IMG/VR virus record: IMGVR_UViG_3300008111_000049
Coordinates: 1 to 38,212 of that record
Reading direction: 5' to 3' (one strand)
From: a virus
Length of the DNA stretch: 38,212 nt
Under the pieces are notes generated by a model, which worked only from the letters and a program-made list of their open reading frames with translations, did no database searches and was not told the DNA's origin. How positions within the stretch are numbered: the stretch's first letter is position 1; each line of letters starts with the position of its first letter. This document shows positions 14,702 through 23,478 of the stretch, in pieces. A program made the position numbers and the translations under genes.

Positions 14702-17700
14702 TTATCTTGCTAAAGCGTTTTTAAATGGGTTTTCTGCGAAGGCTGCGTAGATGTAAGTTCCACCTGAAGCATTTAAATATGAGTCTGTATTTCTTAACTT
14801 AAAACCATTAGATAAATAGTCTATGTCAAAATTACTTTCTGTGTTTGCTGCTTGTGCTTGTAATTGTTTATTTGCAGATGGGTTTGCAGAATTATATCCA
14901 TCTCTTTTTGAGTCACCAATTAACCATACATTTGCAGCATCAGTTCTTTTTAACAATATATAACTTGGTCTAAACCCTGTATAAATAAACGGACCATCTG
15001 TAGAACCATTACCTGTGTAAGAACCAAACTTACTAAACCCTGCTATTTCTGCCCAGCAATAACCAACCATTGTAGAGCCGTTAGTGTTTAATGCGGCACT
15101 TGTTCCCACAGTAAATACAGTTGATGTTGGGCTTGTATTATTCCATGCAGTAACACTTGTTGATGTTGCATTTGTTAAGTCTAAAAATACGCGACCTGTA
15201 TTGCCAATAGATTTATGATAAACTGACCAATTATTTCCTGCTGCACTTCTTTCTTTAAATATCATCATAGCTGGTGCAACACCAAGACCATGACCTATAG
15301 TAGCACCATTTACTCCATTAGCAGTCCAAGATACCACACTAAACCCAGCAGTTGCGTTTACAGATACAGTAGACGTAATAGAGCCTGAAGTGTTAGATGA
15401 TGTTGAACCTTGACCAGCTTGCCATTGCCAACCTACTTGAGTTCTACCAGCAGTATTATTAGTTCCACTATCACCAATGTTTAAAGTAAAGCCATTAGAG
15501 TTAAAGGTATTAATAAAGTTATCTGTTCCCTCTGCATTAGTAGCATTAGAATATAATGTTTTTGAACCTCCACGAACACTATCAACTAAATTATTCCATG
15601 TGCCAGCAGTATCTCTATTCTTTATCCATACCAAGTCAGGTTTAAACTGACCAGCATTAACAATAACATTAGACGCTGCACCATTTTGTGTATATAGCGT
15701 TGCATCCATATACTTATTACCTTGCAATATAGTAGGTGTAGGAAGGTTAAATGTGTTTAGTGCTACAAAGCCTGTAGGTGGTGTGTAAGAGAATGGGCGT
15801 TGTCCAAAGTTAATGTTAGAAACAATGTTTGCACTAGTGCTAGAAATACCTGATGAAACACCAATAGACCATAAACTAGAAGTTGATAAACCTGTAAAAG
15901 CTGTTCCTTGACTTGTATTATTTTTATAAAAAGTAACTGTTCCAGCGTCTGCATCAAAAGCAATACCTATAATATCATTATTAGTATATGAAGCACCATA
16001 AGCAGTTGCACTACCAGCATTATATTTATCACCACCTTGATTGTATCCGTATGAATTTGTAGAGCTACCTAAATAAGAAGCAACTACACTTGTTGCATCT
16101 TCTGACCTACATAAACCTACCATACATCCGCTTAAACTTCCTGATGCTGTAGTAAATGTTACTTCTGCATACCATTTTCCACTTGGAACATAAATTGTAG
16201 ATAAACGACTTCTGTTAGCCGCAGAAGTTGTCATGGTTAAGTTTGCATTAGACAATGTCATATTACCTGATGTTGTTGGGTCTAATGGGTCTAACACAGC
16301 ATAATTAGCCACAGTCGCACTTGTATTAGTAGGCACGTCTGTCATAGCATCATACGTTGTGCCAGCAGTTAAGCTAATATTGTTAGTAGTCCAATTATTG
16401 CCATTAGGTGAACTGTCATAGCCTAATGTTGTAGTGGATGTTGTGTTGCCAAATGTTAGGTAATAACCGTTAGTTCCGTATGTTCCTTTATATAGGATAG
16501 GTTTCCATACACCATTAGCGTCATTATTCCCAAAGTAATAGGGTTCTAGTGCTTGACCGTCAATGAAGTTAATGTCAGCCATGTAGCCATCAAAAAACCT
16601 ATCAGTAGAACTTGTAAGAAGAACTCCGCCTATTCTTGCTGGATAAGAAGGTGTGTTTATTAATATATTAGTATTTTGAGTTGGATATGTTGCTGATGAA
16701 AATGCAGTTACTTGGTTTCCATTAATATACATTTTCATTCTATCTGCAGCTGTTGCTTGAGTAGTATCTGCATTTATAACAACATGATACCAAGCTGAAG
16801 GGTCTCTAAATACTTGAGTGGTTGTAAGCCCTCCACCAGTTCCTAAATCAAAAATAAATGTGTATGTTCCGCTAAAAGTTTTCCATAATAATGATGGATT
16901 AACCCCAGCCGCTGCATTATCAGCACTTGCCCAAATAAATTTATCTACGCCTGTAGCAAAACTTCCTAATTTTACCCATGTAGATAAAGTAAATTTTTGT
17001 TGGCTTCCTGTAGCAGTAGGTGTTCTATTTAAGTATGCACTCGCACTACTTCTAAACCTTAAAGAGTTATTTAGGTTATTTGTTAATGGTGTTAAAGCAC
17101 CTGTAGAAGTAAATGTGTGGATAGTATTACCACCTGATGATGTGACTAGACCTCCATTAAATACTTGTGATCCAGCGTATGAGATGATAACGATACCAGA
17201 GCCACCTGACTGACCATTAACTGCAGTAGCTGGGTCACCTGCTGTTCCGCCTGCACCACCACCTGTGTTTGCAGTTCCTGGTGTATTACCTGTATTACTT
17301 GTTCCAGCACCACCATTACCGCCACCACCGCTACCTCCTGTGCCAGCTGTTCCTGATGAATAAGCACCTCCGCCTCCACCACCTGCGTAGAATGTAGCTG
17401 TGCCTGAAATGCTAGATGAAGTTCCTACACCGCCACCACCGCCTGTAATTGTAACGGCTACTGAACCTGCAGCTCCTGAACCTCCGCCACCACCACCAGC
17501 GTTTACACCATTACCACCATTATTACCTTGTCCGCTTGTGCCAGTGCCTCCAGCTCTTGTGCCTTCACCACTACCACCACCGCCTGAACCACCATTAGCA
17601 CCTGGTCCTGTAGAACCACCTCCACCACCGCCTCCTGTAGAAGTTAATGTCGTTAAGCCTGTTCCTGATAATACTGAATTACTGCCACTTGGTGCTACAC

Positions 17701-18772
17701 CTGAAGTAGTGCCTCCTGCACCACCAGCACCGACTGTGACAACATAGGTTGCACCTGAATAAATAGTTGTTGAGCCTGATAATAGTCCACCAGCACCTCC
17801 ACCACCATTACCTGCATATCCGCCTAATTGTCTAGCACTACCACCACCACCAGCTACTACTAAATAACTAGCTGTAATAGGTGTAATAGGGCTTAATGTG
17901 CCTGAAGATGTGAATGTGTGTATTTGTTTACCACCTGAAGTAGTAATTGTGCCACCTACGAATTTAGGTGTAGCAGATGTGTAAGATATGATGACTATGC
18001 CTGAACCGCCAGAAACGCCAGCAAAATTTCCTCTACCTCCGCCTCCGCCACCGCCAAGATTAGCAGTTCCTGCTGTGCCTGAACCTGAACCGCTACCTGC
18101 TCCACCGCCACCAGAACCTCCGCTACCGCCTGTTCCAGCATTGGCTGAATATCCGCCTCCACCTCCGCCACCGCCAGCATAAGTTACAGATGAACCTGAT
18201 ATAGAAGAAGCAGAACCATTACCACCATTACCTCCAACACCTGTGCCTGGAACAGGGCTACTACTAACTGAAGCATTTGTGCCTGCTGCACTTGCTCCAC
18301 CGCCACCACCACCTGCTGTACTACCACTATTTGTTCCTGTACCACCATTATTTCCTTGGCCTACAGTTCCTGTTCCGCCAGTCCCATTTCCACCAGAAGA
18401 GGAGCTACCTCCGCCGCCTGAACCTCCATTTGCGCCATTTACTTGTGAACTATCGCCACCACGACCACCGCCTGTTGAAGTTACTGTACTAAGACCTGTG
18501 CCAGATATAATTGAATTAGAACCTGATGTTGCTGTAGCTCCACCTGCACCTACAGAAATAGAGTATGTATTTAATGTAGATAATGTAAACGTAGAAGTTA
18601 AAAGACCACCACCACCGCCACCACCATGAGCATAAGATGAACCTCCTGTAGTTCCGCTACCACCACCACCTGCTACTACGAGATAGTCAGATACTACTTT
18701 AGTTTTATCTGCGGCTGATAGAATACCATAAGCTCTTGCGGCTTGTACGGCTAGTCTTGACAATAATGACAT
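14702..18772 (-). CDS. Giant modular tail fibre/adhesin, 1356 aa
   Basis: Modules in order: an N-terminal attachment region (1-28); a glycine-rich domain starting D-Y-L-V-V-A-G-G-G-G (about 29-300) and ending S-G-I-V-I-I-S-Y; a second glycine-rich domain starting S-Y-L-V-V-A-G-G-G-G (about 301-555) with the same end; a LamG/concanavalin-A-like domain (about 570-760, with F-T-L-S-T-W-V-K-L-G); a SPRY-like region (about 865-1000, with G-K-W-Y-A-E-V-T-F); and a C-terminal receptor-type region (about 1030-1356). Glycine-rich domains form polyglycine-II-like bundles in phage adhesins. The gene is the longest in the window, with higher GC in the glycine codons. AGGAA precedes the ATG. It most likely binds host surface glycans. 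Confidence 0.85.
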   Translation of the reverse strand: MSLLSRLAVQAARAYGILSAADKTKVVSDYLVVAGGGGSGTTGGSSYAHGGGGGGGLLTSTFTLSTLNTYSISVGAGGATATSGSNSIISGTGLSTVTSTGGGRGGDSSQVNGANGGSGGGGSSSSGGNGTGGTGTVGQGNNGGTGTNSGSTAGGGGGGASAAGTNASVSSSPVPGTGVGGNGGNGSASSISGSSVTYAGGGGGGGGYSANAGTGGSGGSGGGGAGSGSGSGTAGTANLGGGGGGGRGNFAGVSGGSGIVIISYTSATPKFVGGTITTSGGKQIHTFTSSGTLSPITPITASYLVVAGGGGSARQLGGYAGNGGGGAGGLLSGSTTIYSGATYVVTVGAGGAGGTTSGVAPSGSNSVLSGTGLTTLTSTGGGGGGGSTGPGANGGSGGGGSGEGTRAGGTGTSGQGNNGGNGVNAGGGGGGSGAAGSVAVTITGGGGGVGTSSSISGTATFYAGGGGGGAYSSGTAGTGGSGGGGNGGAGTSNTGNTPGTANTGGGAGGTAGDPATAVNGQSGGSGIVIISYAGSQVFNGGLVTSSGGNTIHTFTSTGALTPLTNNLNNSLRFRSSASAYLNRTPTATGSQQKFTLSTWVKLGSFATGVDKFIWASADNAAAGVNPSLLWKTFSGTYTFIFDLGTGGGLTTTQVFRDPSAWYHVVINADTTQATAADRMKMYINGNQVTAFSSATYPTQNTNILINTPSYPARIGGVLLTSSTDRFFDGYMADINFIDGQALEPYYFGNNDANGVWKPILYKGTYGTNGYYLTFGNTTSTTTLGYDSSPNGNNWTTNNISLTAGTTYDAMTDVPTNTSATVANYAVLDPLDPTTSGNMTLSNANLTMTTSAANRSRLSTIYVPSGKWYAEVTFTTASGSLSGCMVGLCRSEDATSVVASYLGSSTNSYGYNQGGDKYNAGSATAYGASYTNNDIIGIAFDADAGTVTFYKNNTSQGTAFTGLSTSSLWSIGVSSGISSTSANIVSNINFGQRPFSYTPPTGFVALNTFNLPTPTILQGNKYMDATLYTQNGAASNVIVNAGQFKPDLVWIKNRDTAGTWNNLVDSVRGGSKTLYSNATNAEGTDNFINTFNSNGFTLNIGDSGTNNTAGRTQVGWQWQAGQGSTSSNTSGSITSTVSVNATAGFSVVSWTANGVNGATIGHGLGVAPAMMIFKERSAAGNNWSVYHKSIGNTGRVFLDLTNATSTSVTAWNNTSPTSTVFTVGTSAALNTNGSTMVGYCWAEIAGFSKFGSYTGNGSTDGPFIYTGFRPSYILLKRTDAANVWLIGDSKRDGYNSANPSANKQLQAQAANTESNFDIDYLSNGFKLRNTDSYLNASGGTYIYAAFAENPFKNALAR

Positions 18773-18781
18773 TGTTAATTC

Positions 18782-19504
18782 CTATTTGAATTGTGTTTGA
18801 GCTGCGAATACTGTAAATGTTGCTGAACCTGTCTTCACGATAGTATATGAGTAAGCGTCAATTCCTGAAGCATTACCGCTTGACCATGCTGTGCCACCTT
18901 GATATTTAGGTGTGACAGATGAACCGTCAATAGTGACTGCATTATTGTAATATGCAGTTGCACCTTGTGATACTAAAAATACAACTGTGATAGCTTCACC
19001 TGTAGCCATAGCTGTATCTAAAGATGTGCCACTTGATCCTCTGAAATTTACAGTCCAATTCGCACTTGCATTTGTTGTATAGTATAACACAGACTGTGTA
19101 GTTACATCATAATTAATAGTGCCTGTGGCTGCAGTTGCAGATACTGTCACCACCTCTAAAGCGTTTGTAAATTTAGATGCTAATACTGAAGATGTACCTG
19201 TAAATATTTGTTTAGGTGTAAATGTATTTGTACCTGTATAACTTGGAATGTCTGTGCCAATAGCAAGACCTAAAGCTGATCTAGCTGAAGATGCTGTACC
19301 TGAACCTGTACCACCTGCTGTAAGAGGAATAGTGTCTCCACTTACACCTGACTGCAAGTCTTTAATTTGTGCCATTAGAGTTCTAATAGCATTATTTATA
19401 CCTGAAGGTGCGCATCCTTCATCAATATCAATACCTGCAATGTCTGTGTTTAAGTTTGCGCCAGCACTTGTTGAGTCGTACTGACTAATTTTATCTTTTG
19501 CCAT
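18782..19504 (-). CDS. Tail fibre protein, 240 aa
   Basis: The start M-A-K-D-K-I-S-Q-Y-D-S-T and the motif N-T-D-I-A-G-I-D-I-D-E-G-C-A-P-S-G-I-N-N (residues 18-37), then A-I-R-T-L-M-A-Q-I-K-D-L, match a widespread N-terminal segment of phage tail fibres. The family's IxEGCxPSxINNAIR core is plain. The remainder is beta-rich with Ser/Thr/Gly. GAGG six bases before the ATG is good. It is directly upstream of the giant adhesin and probably shares the same tail attachment complex. Confidence 0.8.
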   Translation of the reverse strand: MAKDKISQYDSTSAGANLNTDIAGIDIDEGCAPSGINNAIRTLMAQIKDLQSGVSGDTIPLTAGGTGSGTASSARSALGLAIGTDIPSYTGTNTFTPKQIFTGTSSVLASKFTNALEVVTVSATAATGTINYDVTTQSVLYYTTNASANWTVNFRGSSGTSLDTAMATGEAITVVFLVSQGATAYYNNAVTIDGSSVTPKYQGGTAWSSGNASGIDAYSYTIVKTGSATFTVFAAQTQFK

Positions 19505-19518
19505 TTTTTACCTCGTAA

Positions 19519-20493
19519 TTAAATTTGTGACCATGTATTGCTACTTGAACTTGATGCTGTCCATGTGTCTGAACTTGGAGTAATATCAGTCCATGAACTA
19601 GCTCCTGCTGTTACTTCTGTCCAAGTATCGCTACTTGGTGTTACATCATTCCATGACTCTGATCCTGGAGTGGTTGGAGACCATTCTTCTCCTAATATCT
19701 TACCTAAACCTGTTACTGTAGCATTGCCTGTAATGTTTCCTAGGCCCAATAGTATAAAATTTGGGTTACCTACTAAACTTGCTGTACATAGAATTTCACC
19801 ATCACCAGCATATTCAACACCACCAAGGCCTACTAATAAAGCATAACCCTCTATAGAACCGTCAAATGTTCTAATTCTGTCACCAGAACCTGTGACTGTG
19901 GCATCACCTGTAATAGAACCTGTAGATAGTCTATAACGAACACCATTTCCTGTGACAGTAGCATCTGCTGTTATTGCTCCAGAGCTTGTATAAATAGCGC
20001 TAGGACTTCCAGAAACGCTTGCTAACGCATTTATTTCACCTGACCCTACTGCTACCCTATTACCTGCTCCAATGACTGTGGCAAAGCCTGTAATTGCACC
20101 ACTATCAAATGTAATTCTTGATGCTTCACCTTCTAATTGAGCATTAGCAGTAATTGCACCTTGACCTGTAGATACACGAATACCATTTCCTGATACTGTG
20201 GCATCACCGGTAATAGCACCTGTGCTTGTTCTTAGTCTTACTGCATTACCTGTTACACTTGCATCAGATGTAATAGCACCTGTGGATAAATTAATACAAG
20301 CTGCATTAGTCCATAATGGATCATCTAGCGAAATAGCTAGACTATCCAAACTACCAAATGCGTCTAATTGATCTAGTGTCCATGGCCCACAAATAGTAGT
20401 ACCATTATCATAAAATGTATTATCTAAACTATATGGTACATTTTCCAAACTACCATAAACGTCTAGTTGCTCTAGCGTCATTGGTACTGGCAT
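19519..20493 (-). CDS. Repeat-built beta-solenoid-like tail protein, 324 aa
   Basis: The protein is made of repeats. Two N-terminal copies of a T-L-(E/D)-Q-L-D-x-x-G-S-L-(E/D) motif, each followed by S-L-D, occupy residues 6-60. Ten consecutive 20-residue repeats (about 69-268) have the consensus G-A-I-T-G-D-A-T-V-T-G-N-G, suited to a beta-solenoid. Last come six tryptophans spaced exactly ten residues apart (W271 to W321) in a Ser/Thr-rich tail, with units such as W-T-D-I-T-P-S-S-D-T. It is most likely a fibre or decoration protein. The N-terminal motif is shared with the tail hub protein. AAGGT precedes the ATG. Confidence 0.75.
   Translation of the reverse strand: MPVPMTLEQLDVYGSLENVPYSLDNTFYDNGTTICGPWTLDQLDAFGSLDSLAISLDDPLWTNAACINLSTGAITSDASVTGNAVRLRTSTGAITGDATVSGNGIRVSTGQGAITANAQLEGEASRITFDSGAITGFATVIGAGNRVAVGSGEINALASVSGSPSAIYTSSGAITADATVTGNGVRYRLSTGSITGDATVTGSGDRIRTFDGSIEGYALLVGLGGVEYAGDGEILCTASLVGNPNFILLGLGNITGNATVTGLGKILGEEWSPTTPGSESWNDVTPSSDTWTEVTAGASSWTDITPSSDTWTASSSSSNTWSQI
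19690..20289 (-). repeat. Ten tandem 60-bp units encoding 20-residue repeats
   Basis: The reading frame shows a strict 20-residue period. GAIT or GEI-type turns fall at residues 72, 92, 112, 132, 152, 172, 192, 212, 232 and 252. The DNA copies have diverged, so this is an old protein-level repeat rather than a recent DNA duplication. Confidence 0.8.
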
Positions 20494-20501
20494 AATTTAC
20501 C

Positions 20502-20894
20502 TTAAGCTAATGTTACTGAGACTGAACCTACTGCGAATTTAAAAATGTCGCCTGTGTCAATTGCTTTTGAAGTAGTTAATGGTGAATGATATAAAAGGTT
20601 ACCACCTGAAGCAGCATCATTAATACCAAAGTATGCAACTGTTCCCCATGATCCTGTGGCTTGTGGGAATTCTACTGCAGCGTCATTTAATATTTGACCT
20701 GAAGTACCTGAAGCTGTAGCAAATGTAATTTCAGTTCTTGCATATCCGTTACCTGATACTTCTGAACCGCTACCTGCATCTGTAGGATCTGTTGTCCATA
20801 GTGATACATATACATTAGCTGGTGCTGTGTATGTTGTACCATTTAGAGTAGCATTTAAAAGTGCGTTCTCTAAGTAATTGCTCATTTCTGCCAT
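20502..20894 (-). CDS. Conserved phage tail fibre-associated protein, 130 aa
   Basis: The opening M-S-N-Y-L-E-N-A-L-L-N-A-T-L-N-G-T-T-Y (from residue 4), then V-Y-V-S-L-W-T-T-D-P-T-D-A-G and a G-Y-A-R-T-E-I-T-F segment, match a conserved virion protein found beside tail genes in many podoviruses and siphoviruses. It is beta-rich, ending in a hydrophobic strand. AAGGA eight bases before the first ATG (20894) supports including residues M-A-E. It is sandwiched between the head-tail adaptor and the repeat protein, consistent with a tail accessory role. Confidence 0.75.
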   Translation of the reverse strand: MAEMSNYLENALLNATLNGTTYTAPANVYVSLWTTDPTDAGSGSEVSGNGYARTEITFATASGTSGQILNDAAVEFPQATGSWGTVAYFGINDAASGGNLLYHSPLTTSKAIDTGDIFKFAVGSVSVTLA

Positions 20895-20904
20895 AATATT
20901 GTCC

Positions 20905-21519
20905 TTATCTTGGTGTTACGCTTAGTGAAGTGTATGGGTATGTTTGGCCCAAGTCGCTTGTCTTAATGTTTGCAATTGCTCTGTCATATAAAGCTGACCA
21001 TGTTTGAATACGTCCATCATTCATGAGGTATGGCTCTGCTTCCGCTAGAGTTGCATATAATAAAGCGTCTGGGTAATTAGCTAGATATAAGTTACTAGCT
21101 GTTGATGTTGAAATAAATGTAGGTTGTCCATAATAAAGTATTTGAACAGTCATTGTAGAGTCAAATATTGGTGCAAATTGAAACTCTGAACCTAACATTG
21201 TAAAGTAATATGGCATACCTGAAAGTGTAGTTTGACCATTCTTAAAGAATAGATCAGGACTTTGGTATTCAACTCTAATAACTGGGTTACCTTGTACATG
21301 TATCTCTCTTACTTCTAACATGTCACTAGGTAAAGCTATTGTGCCATCACCTGCTGTAGATGTAGCAGTAGCTACTTTAAGCATTTTTTCAGTTCTTAAG
21401 TCACGACTCATTCTAATTTGTGCCATTTGAATGAAGTCTGGTATTTGTGAACTTAAGTCTGTGCGAGCCAAATAGTTTTCAACTACTGTCACAAAATTGG
21501 AGTAGGTATTTAAAGCCAT
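20905..21519 (-). CDS. Head-tail adaptor protein (SU10 adaptor / P22 gp4-like)
   Basis: This 204-residue protein fits the adaptor family that docks below the portal ring. An N-terminal helical part has N-F-V-T-V-V-E-N-Y-L-A-R-T-D-L and F-I-Q-M-A-Q-I-R-M-S-R-D-L. A beta domain follows (T-I-A-L-P-S-D-M-L-E-V-R-E-I). A C-terminal helical bundle has Y-P-D-A-L-L-Y-A-T-L-A-E-A-E-P-Y-L and a Y-D-R-A-I motif. AAGGAA is near the ATG. Order relative to portal, coat and hub is that expected for a short-tailed phage. Confidence 0.8.
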   Translation of the reverse strand: MALNTYSNFVTVVENYLARTDLSSQIPDFIQMAQIRMSRDLRTEKMLKVATATSTAGDGTIALPSDMLEVREIHVQGNPVIRVEYQSPDLFFKNGQTTLSGMPYYFTMLGSEFQFAPIFDSTMTVQILYYGQPTFISTSTASNLYLANYPDALLYATLAEAEPYLMNDGRIQTWSALYDRAIANIKTSDLGQTYPYTSLSVTPR

Positions 21520-21528
21520 TTAATTTCC

Positions 21529-22041
21529 TTAAAGTTTTTTCAGAAAGACAAGGCATCCATTAGCCATGGATACTTGCTTTAGAATGGTAAAACGCTTAAT
21601 TAATTTTTCACTCCACCATGCTAGTGGTTGTTGAATTAAGTGAGCATTACGACCATCTGGTAAAATTTTTTGTGCTGGGCCTGTATGTATTGTAAACAGC
21701 CCATATTTATCTACGACTCTTTGCAAGTCATCTAGTACATTATCTAATAATTCTGGTTCTATATGTTCAAGAACGTCTATACATGTAACAAACTCACATG
21801 GTTCAGGTGTTTGACTCCATAGTGGGTTACTTGGTTCATAAGGTGTGTAATTTACTACACATTTTATTGCTTCTTTTAACCTACATTTACCAGCACCATA
21901 GTCTAATAAGTTAGTAATGTTATGGTTTTTAATAATTTCATCAACAATAGGTGCATAAGCAATACTTGCTACACCATATCCAGGGTTTTCATGCAGTTTA
22001 GCCTGCATTTCTCTGTATTCGTTAGAAATTAAGTTGCTCAA
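21529..22041 (-). CDS. SAM-dependent methyltransferase (class I, Methyltransf_23-like)
   Basis: Motif I is L-L-D-Y-G-A-G-K (residues 45-52), and a later C-I-D-V-L-E-H-I-E-P-E (87-97) is the typical post-II motif of small-molecule or protein methyltransferases. The 170-residue length is a minimal Rossmann domain. The start is a TTG at 22041 inside the preceding gene. An ATG at 22008 is an alternative, but it would remove S-N-E-Y-R-E, which looks conserved. It follows a TPR/glycosyltransferase gene with a 20-base overlap, suggesting joint action, for example capping or modifying a sugar. The substrate is unknown. Confidence 0.8.
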   Translation of the reverse strand: MSNLISNEYREMQAKLHENPGYGVASIAYAPIVDEIIKNHNITNLLDYGAGKCRLKEAIKCVVNYTPYEPSNPLWSQTPEPCEFVTCIDVLEHIEPELLDNVLDDLQRVVDKYGLFTIHTGPAQKILPDGRNAHLIQQPLAWWSEKLIKRFTILKQVSMANGCLVFLKKL

Positions 22042-23344
22042 TGACTTCTTTCCAGGTTCTATCGTCTTGGTAAATTAGTCTCATGTGGCGATACCATGGC
22101 ATGCTTGGTTGTCCGTAACGCCATTGGTGATATTTAGGTACTAAACACCATGTTTTTACACCTAAAGCTGCTGAGCAATGCAATGCTGTAGTATTTACAC
22201 CTAAAACCATGTCACATTCTGCAATTAATGCTGCAGTATCGTCATAATTTTTTGCGTCTGTTGCAAATTCAAAGTATTTTACACCATCTAATTTGCGTTC
22301 TACGCTATAGTCTAGGCTTACTAACACAGTATCTTTGAGTTTTAATAGTGGCTCAATGTCTTCTTGTGTAAGTGTACGGCCTTTAGAGTTATTCCTGAAT
22401 GTACCACCTTTAGTTGTGATACCAATAACCTTTTTACCCCATGAGTCAAACAATGCACGCCACATTAAACGTTTCTCAGGATCAGCTTTTAGAAAAGGAG
22501 TCCCAGGAAAAGACTTACTGTTTGGTCTGAAAAACTGAGGTAGTCCACCAATTGCGCATCTTGCATCAATTGTAGCATCATCTACCCACCTCGCATCTTC
22601 TTCTTTACGTGTCCCATATACTTCTGCATTTGGAAAACTTCTTTGAAATAATGTTTCTAACCTACTATCGCATTCAATGTATACTTTCTTACTAATTGCT
22701 ATAGCATCTGGTACACATGAAGCATAAAATATTTCATCACCTAGGCCTTGTTCACCATAGATAACTAAATTCTTATCCGGTGATCCATCCCACTTAACTT
22801 CATCTTTATAAACTATCTCTTTACGGAATTTACCACCTAGTGACTTATCCCATTCTATCCAACCTTTTTCCCATTCACCTTTTGCTAGGTAGCTATGAGC
22901 TAGGTTTAATTGTGCGTGTATCTCTTTAGGATCGCATTCTAGGGCCATCTTAGCAGACTTCTCTGCATCATCCCAACGTGACATTTGAACTAATGATGCT
23001 GAAGCATTAGAGTATGCCATAGCGTAATTAGGATCTAGTTCAGCAGACTTTAAAAAGTATTTAAGCGCTTCTTCAAAGTTATCCATCTCATGGCATGCAC
23101 GGCCCAAGGATGTCCATAATGCTTTATTGCCTGGCTGTTCTTGTAATGCTCTACGGAAGTATTGATAAGCAAATGCTGGCTTCTCACCCATAAGCCAGAT
23201 ATAACCTAAGAAGTTTAATGTAGCAGCGTCATTAGGATATACCATTAACACTTCATTAATAATAGGAAGTGCTGTCTCATACTGTTCTTTTTGTATGAGA
23301 TCATGTATAGCTAACTGTACTTGCTTTAATTCTTCTCTGTCCAT
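22022..23344 (-). CDS. TPR protein fused to glycosyltransferase-9-like domain
   Basis: Residues 1 to about 165 hold TPR-like repeats (for example L-N-F-L-G-Y-I-W-L-M-G, A-L-K-Y-F-L-K-S-A-E-L-D-P-N-Y-A and H-A-Q-L-N-L-A-H-S-Y-L). The remaining part has Y-G-E-Q-G-L-G-D-E-I (196-205) and, near 385-400, V-L-G-V-N-T-T-A-L-H-C-S-A-A-L-G, both typical of the GT-B, glycosyltransferase-9/ADP-heptose transferase-like fold. Such TPR-GT proteins occur in marine phages and bacteria and may add sugars to proteins or lipopolysaccharide. The ribosome binding site is weak. The neighbouring methyltransferase suggests a small modification module inserted between coat and adaptor genes. Confidence 0.8.
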   Translation of the reverse strand: MDREELKQVQLAIHDLIQKEQYETALPIINEVLMVYPNDAATLNFLGYIWLMGEKPAFAYQYFRRALQEQPGNKALWTSLGRACHEMDNFEEALKYFLKSAELDPNYAMAYSNASASLVQMSRWDDAEKSAKMALECDPKEIHAQLNLAHSYLAKGEWEKGWIEWDKSLGGKFRKEIVYKDEVKWDGSPDKNLVIYGEQGLGDEIFYASCVPDAIAISKKVYIECDSRLETLFQRSFPNAEVYGTRKEEDARWVDDATIDARCAIGGLPQFFRPNSKSFPGTPFLKADPEKRLMWRALFDSWGKKVIGITTKGGTFRNNSKGRTLTQEDIEPLLKLKDTVLVSLDYSVERKLDGVKYFEFATDAKNYDDTAALIAECDMVLGVNTTALHCSAALGVKTWCLVPKYHQWRYGQPSMPWYRHMRLIYQDDRTWKEVIEQLNF

Positions 23345-23478
23345 CTAGTCCTATAGTGAAACCATATTTTTCTGTATTTAGCTATTCTATCGTAAACTCT
23401 TTTGTTTCTATTAGACGTTCTTGTCTTTACTACACGTTTTAAATTACTGAACAAACCTTTAACGCTATATACTATCAT
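23326..23478 (-). CDS. 50-aa strongly basic small protein
   Basis: The frame starts 14 bases inside the end of the preceding gene and ends 19 bases inside the TPR/glycosyltransferase gene, filling what would otherwise be a 120-base gap. The product is highly basic (K-R-V-V-K-T-R-T-S-N-R-N-K-R and Y-R-K-I-W) and could bind nucleic acid, but no family is recognised. The ribosome binding site is poor. I include it because the window leaves almost no other gaps this size unfilled. Confidence 0.4.
   Translation of the reverse strand: MIVYSVKGLFSNLKRVVKTRTSNRNKRVYDRIAKYRKIWFHYRTRWTEKN

Noticed and set aside
17400-18629. Long + strand frames coding Pro-rich proteins opposite the adhesin
   Set aside because: They are the antisense of Gly codons (GGN gives NCC) in the glycine-rich domains, without ribosome binding sites; shadows of the real gene.
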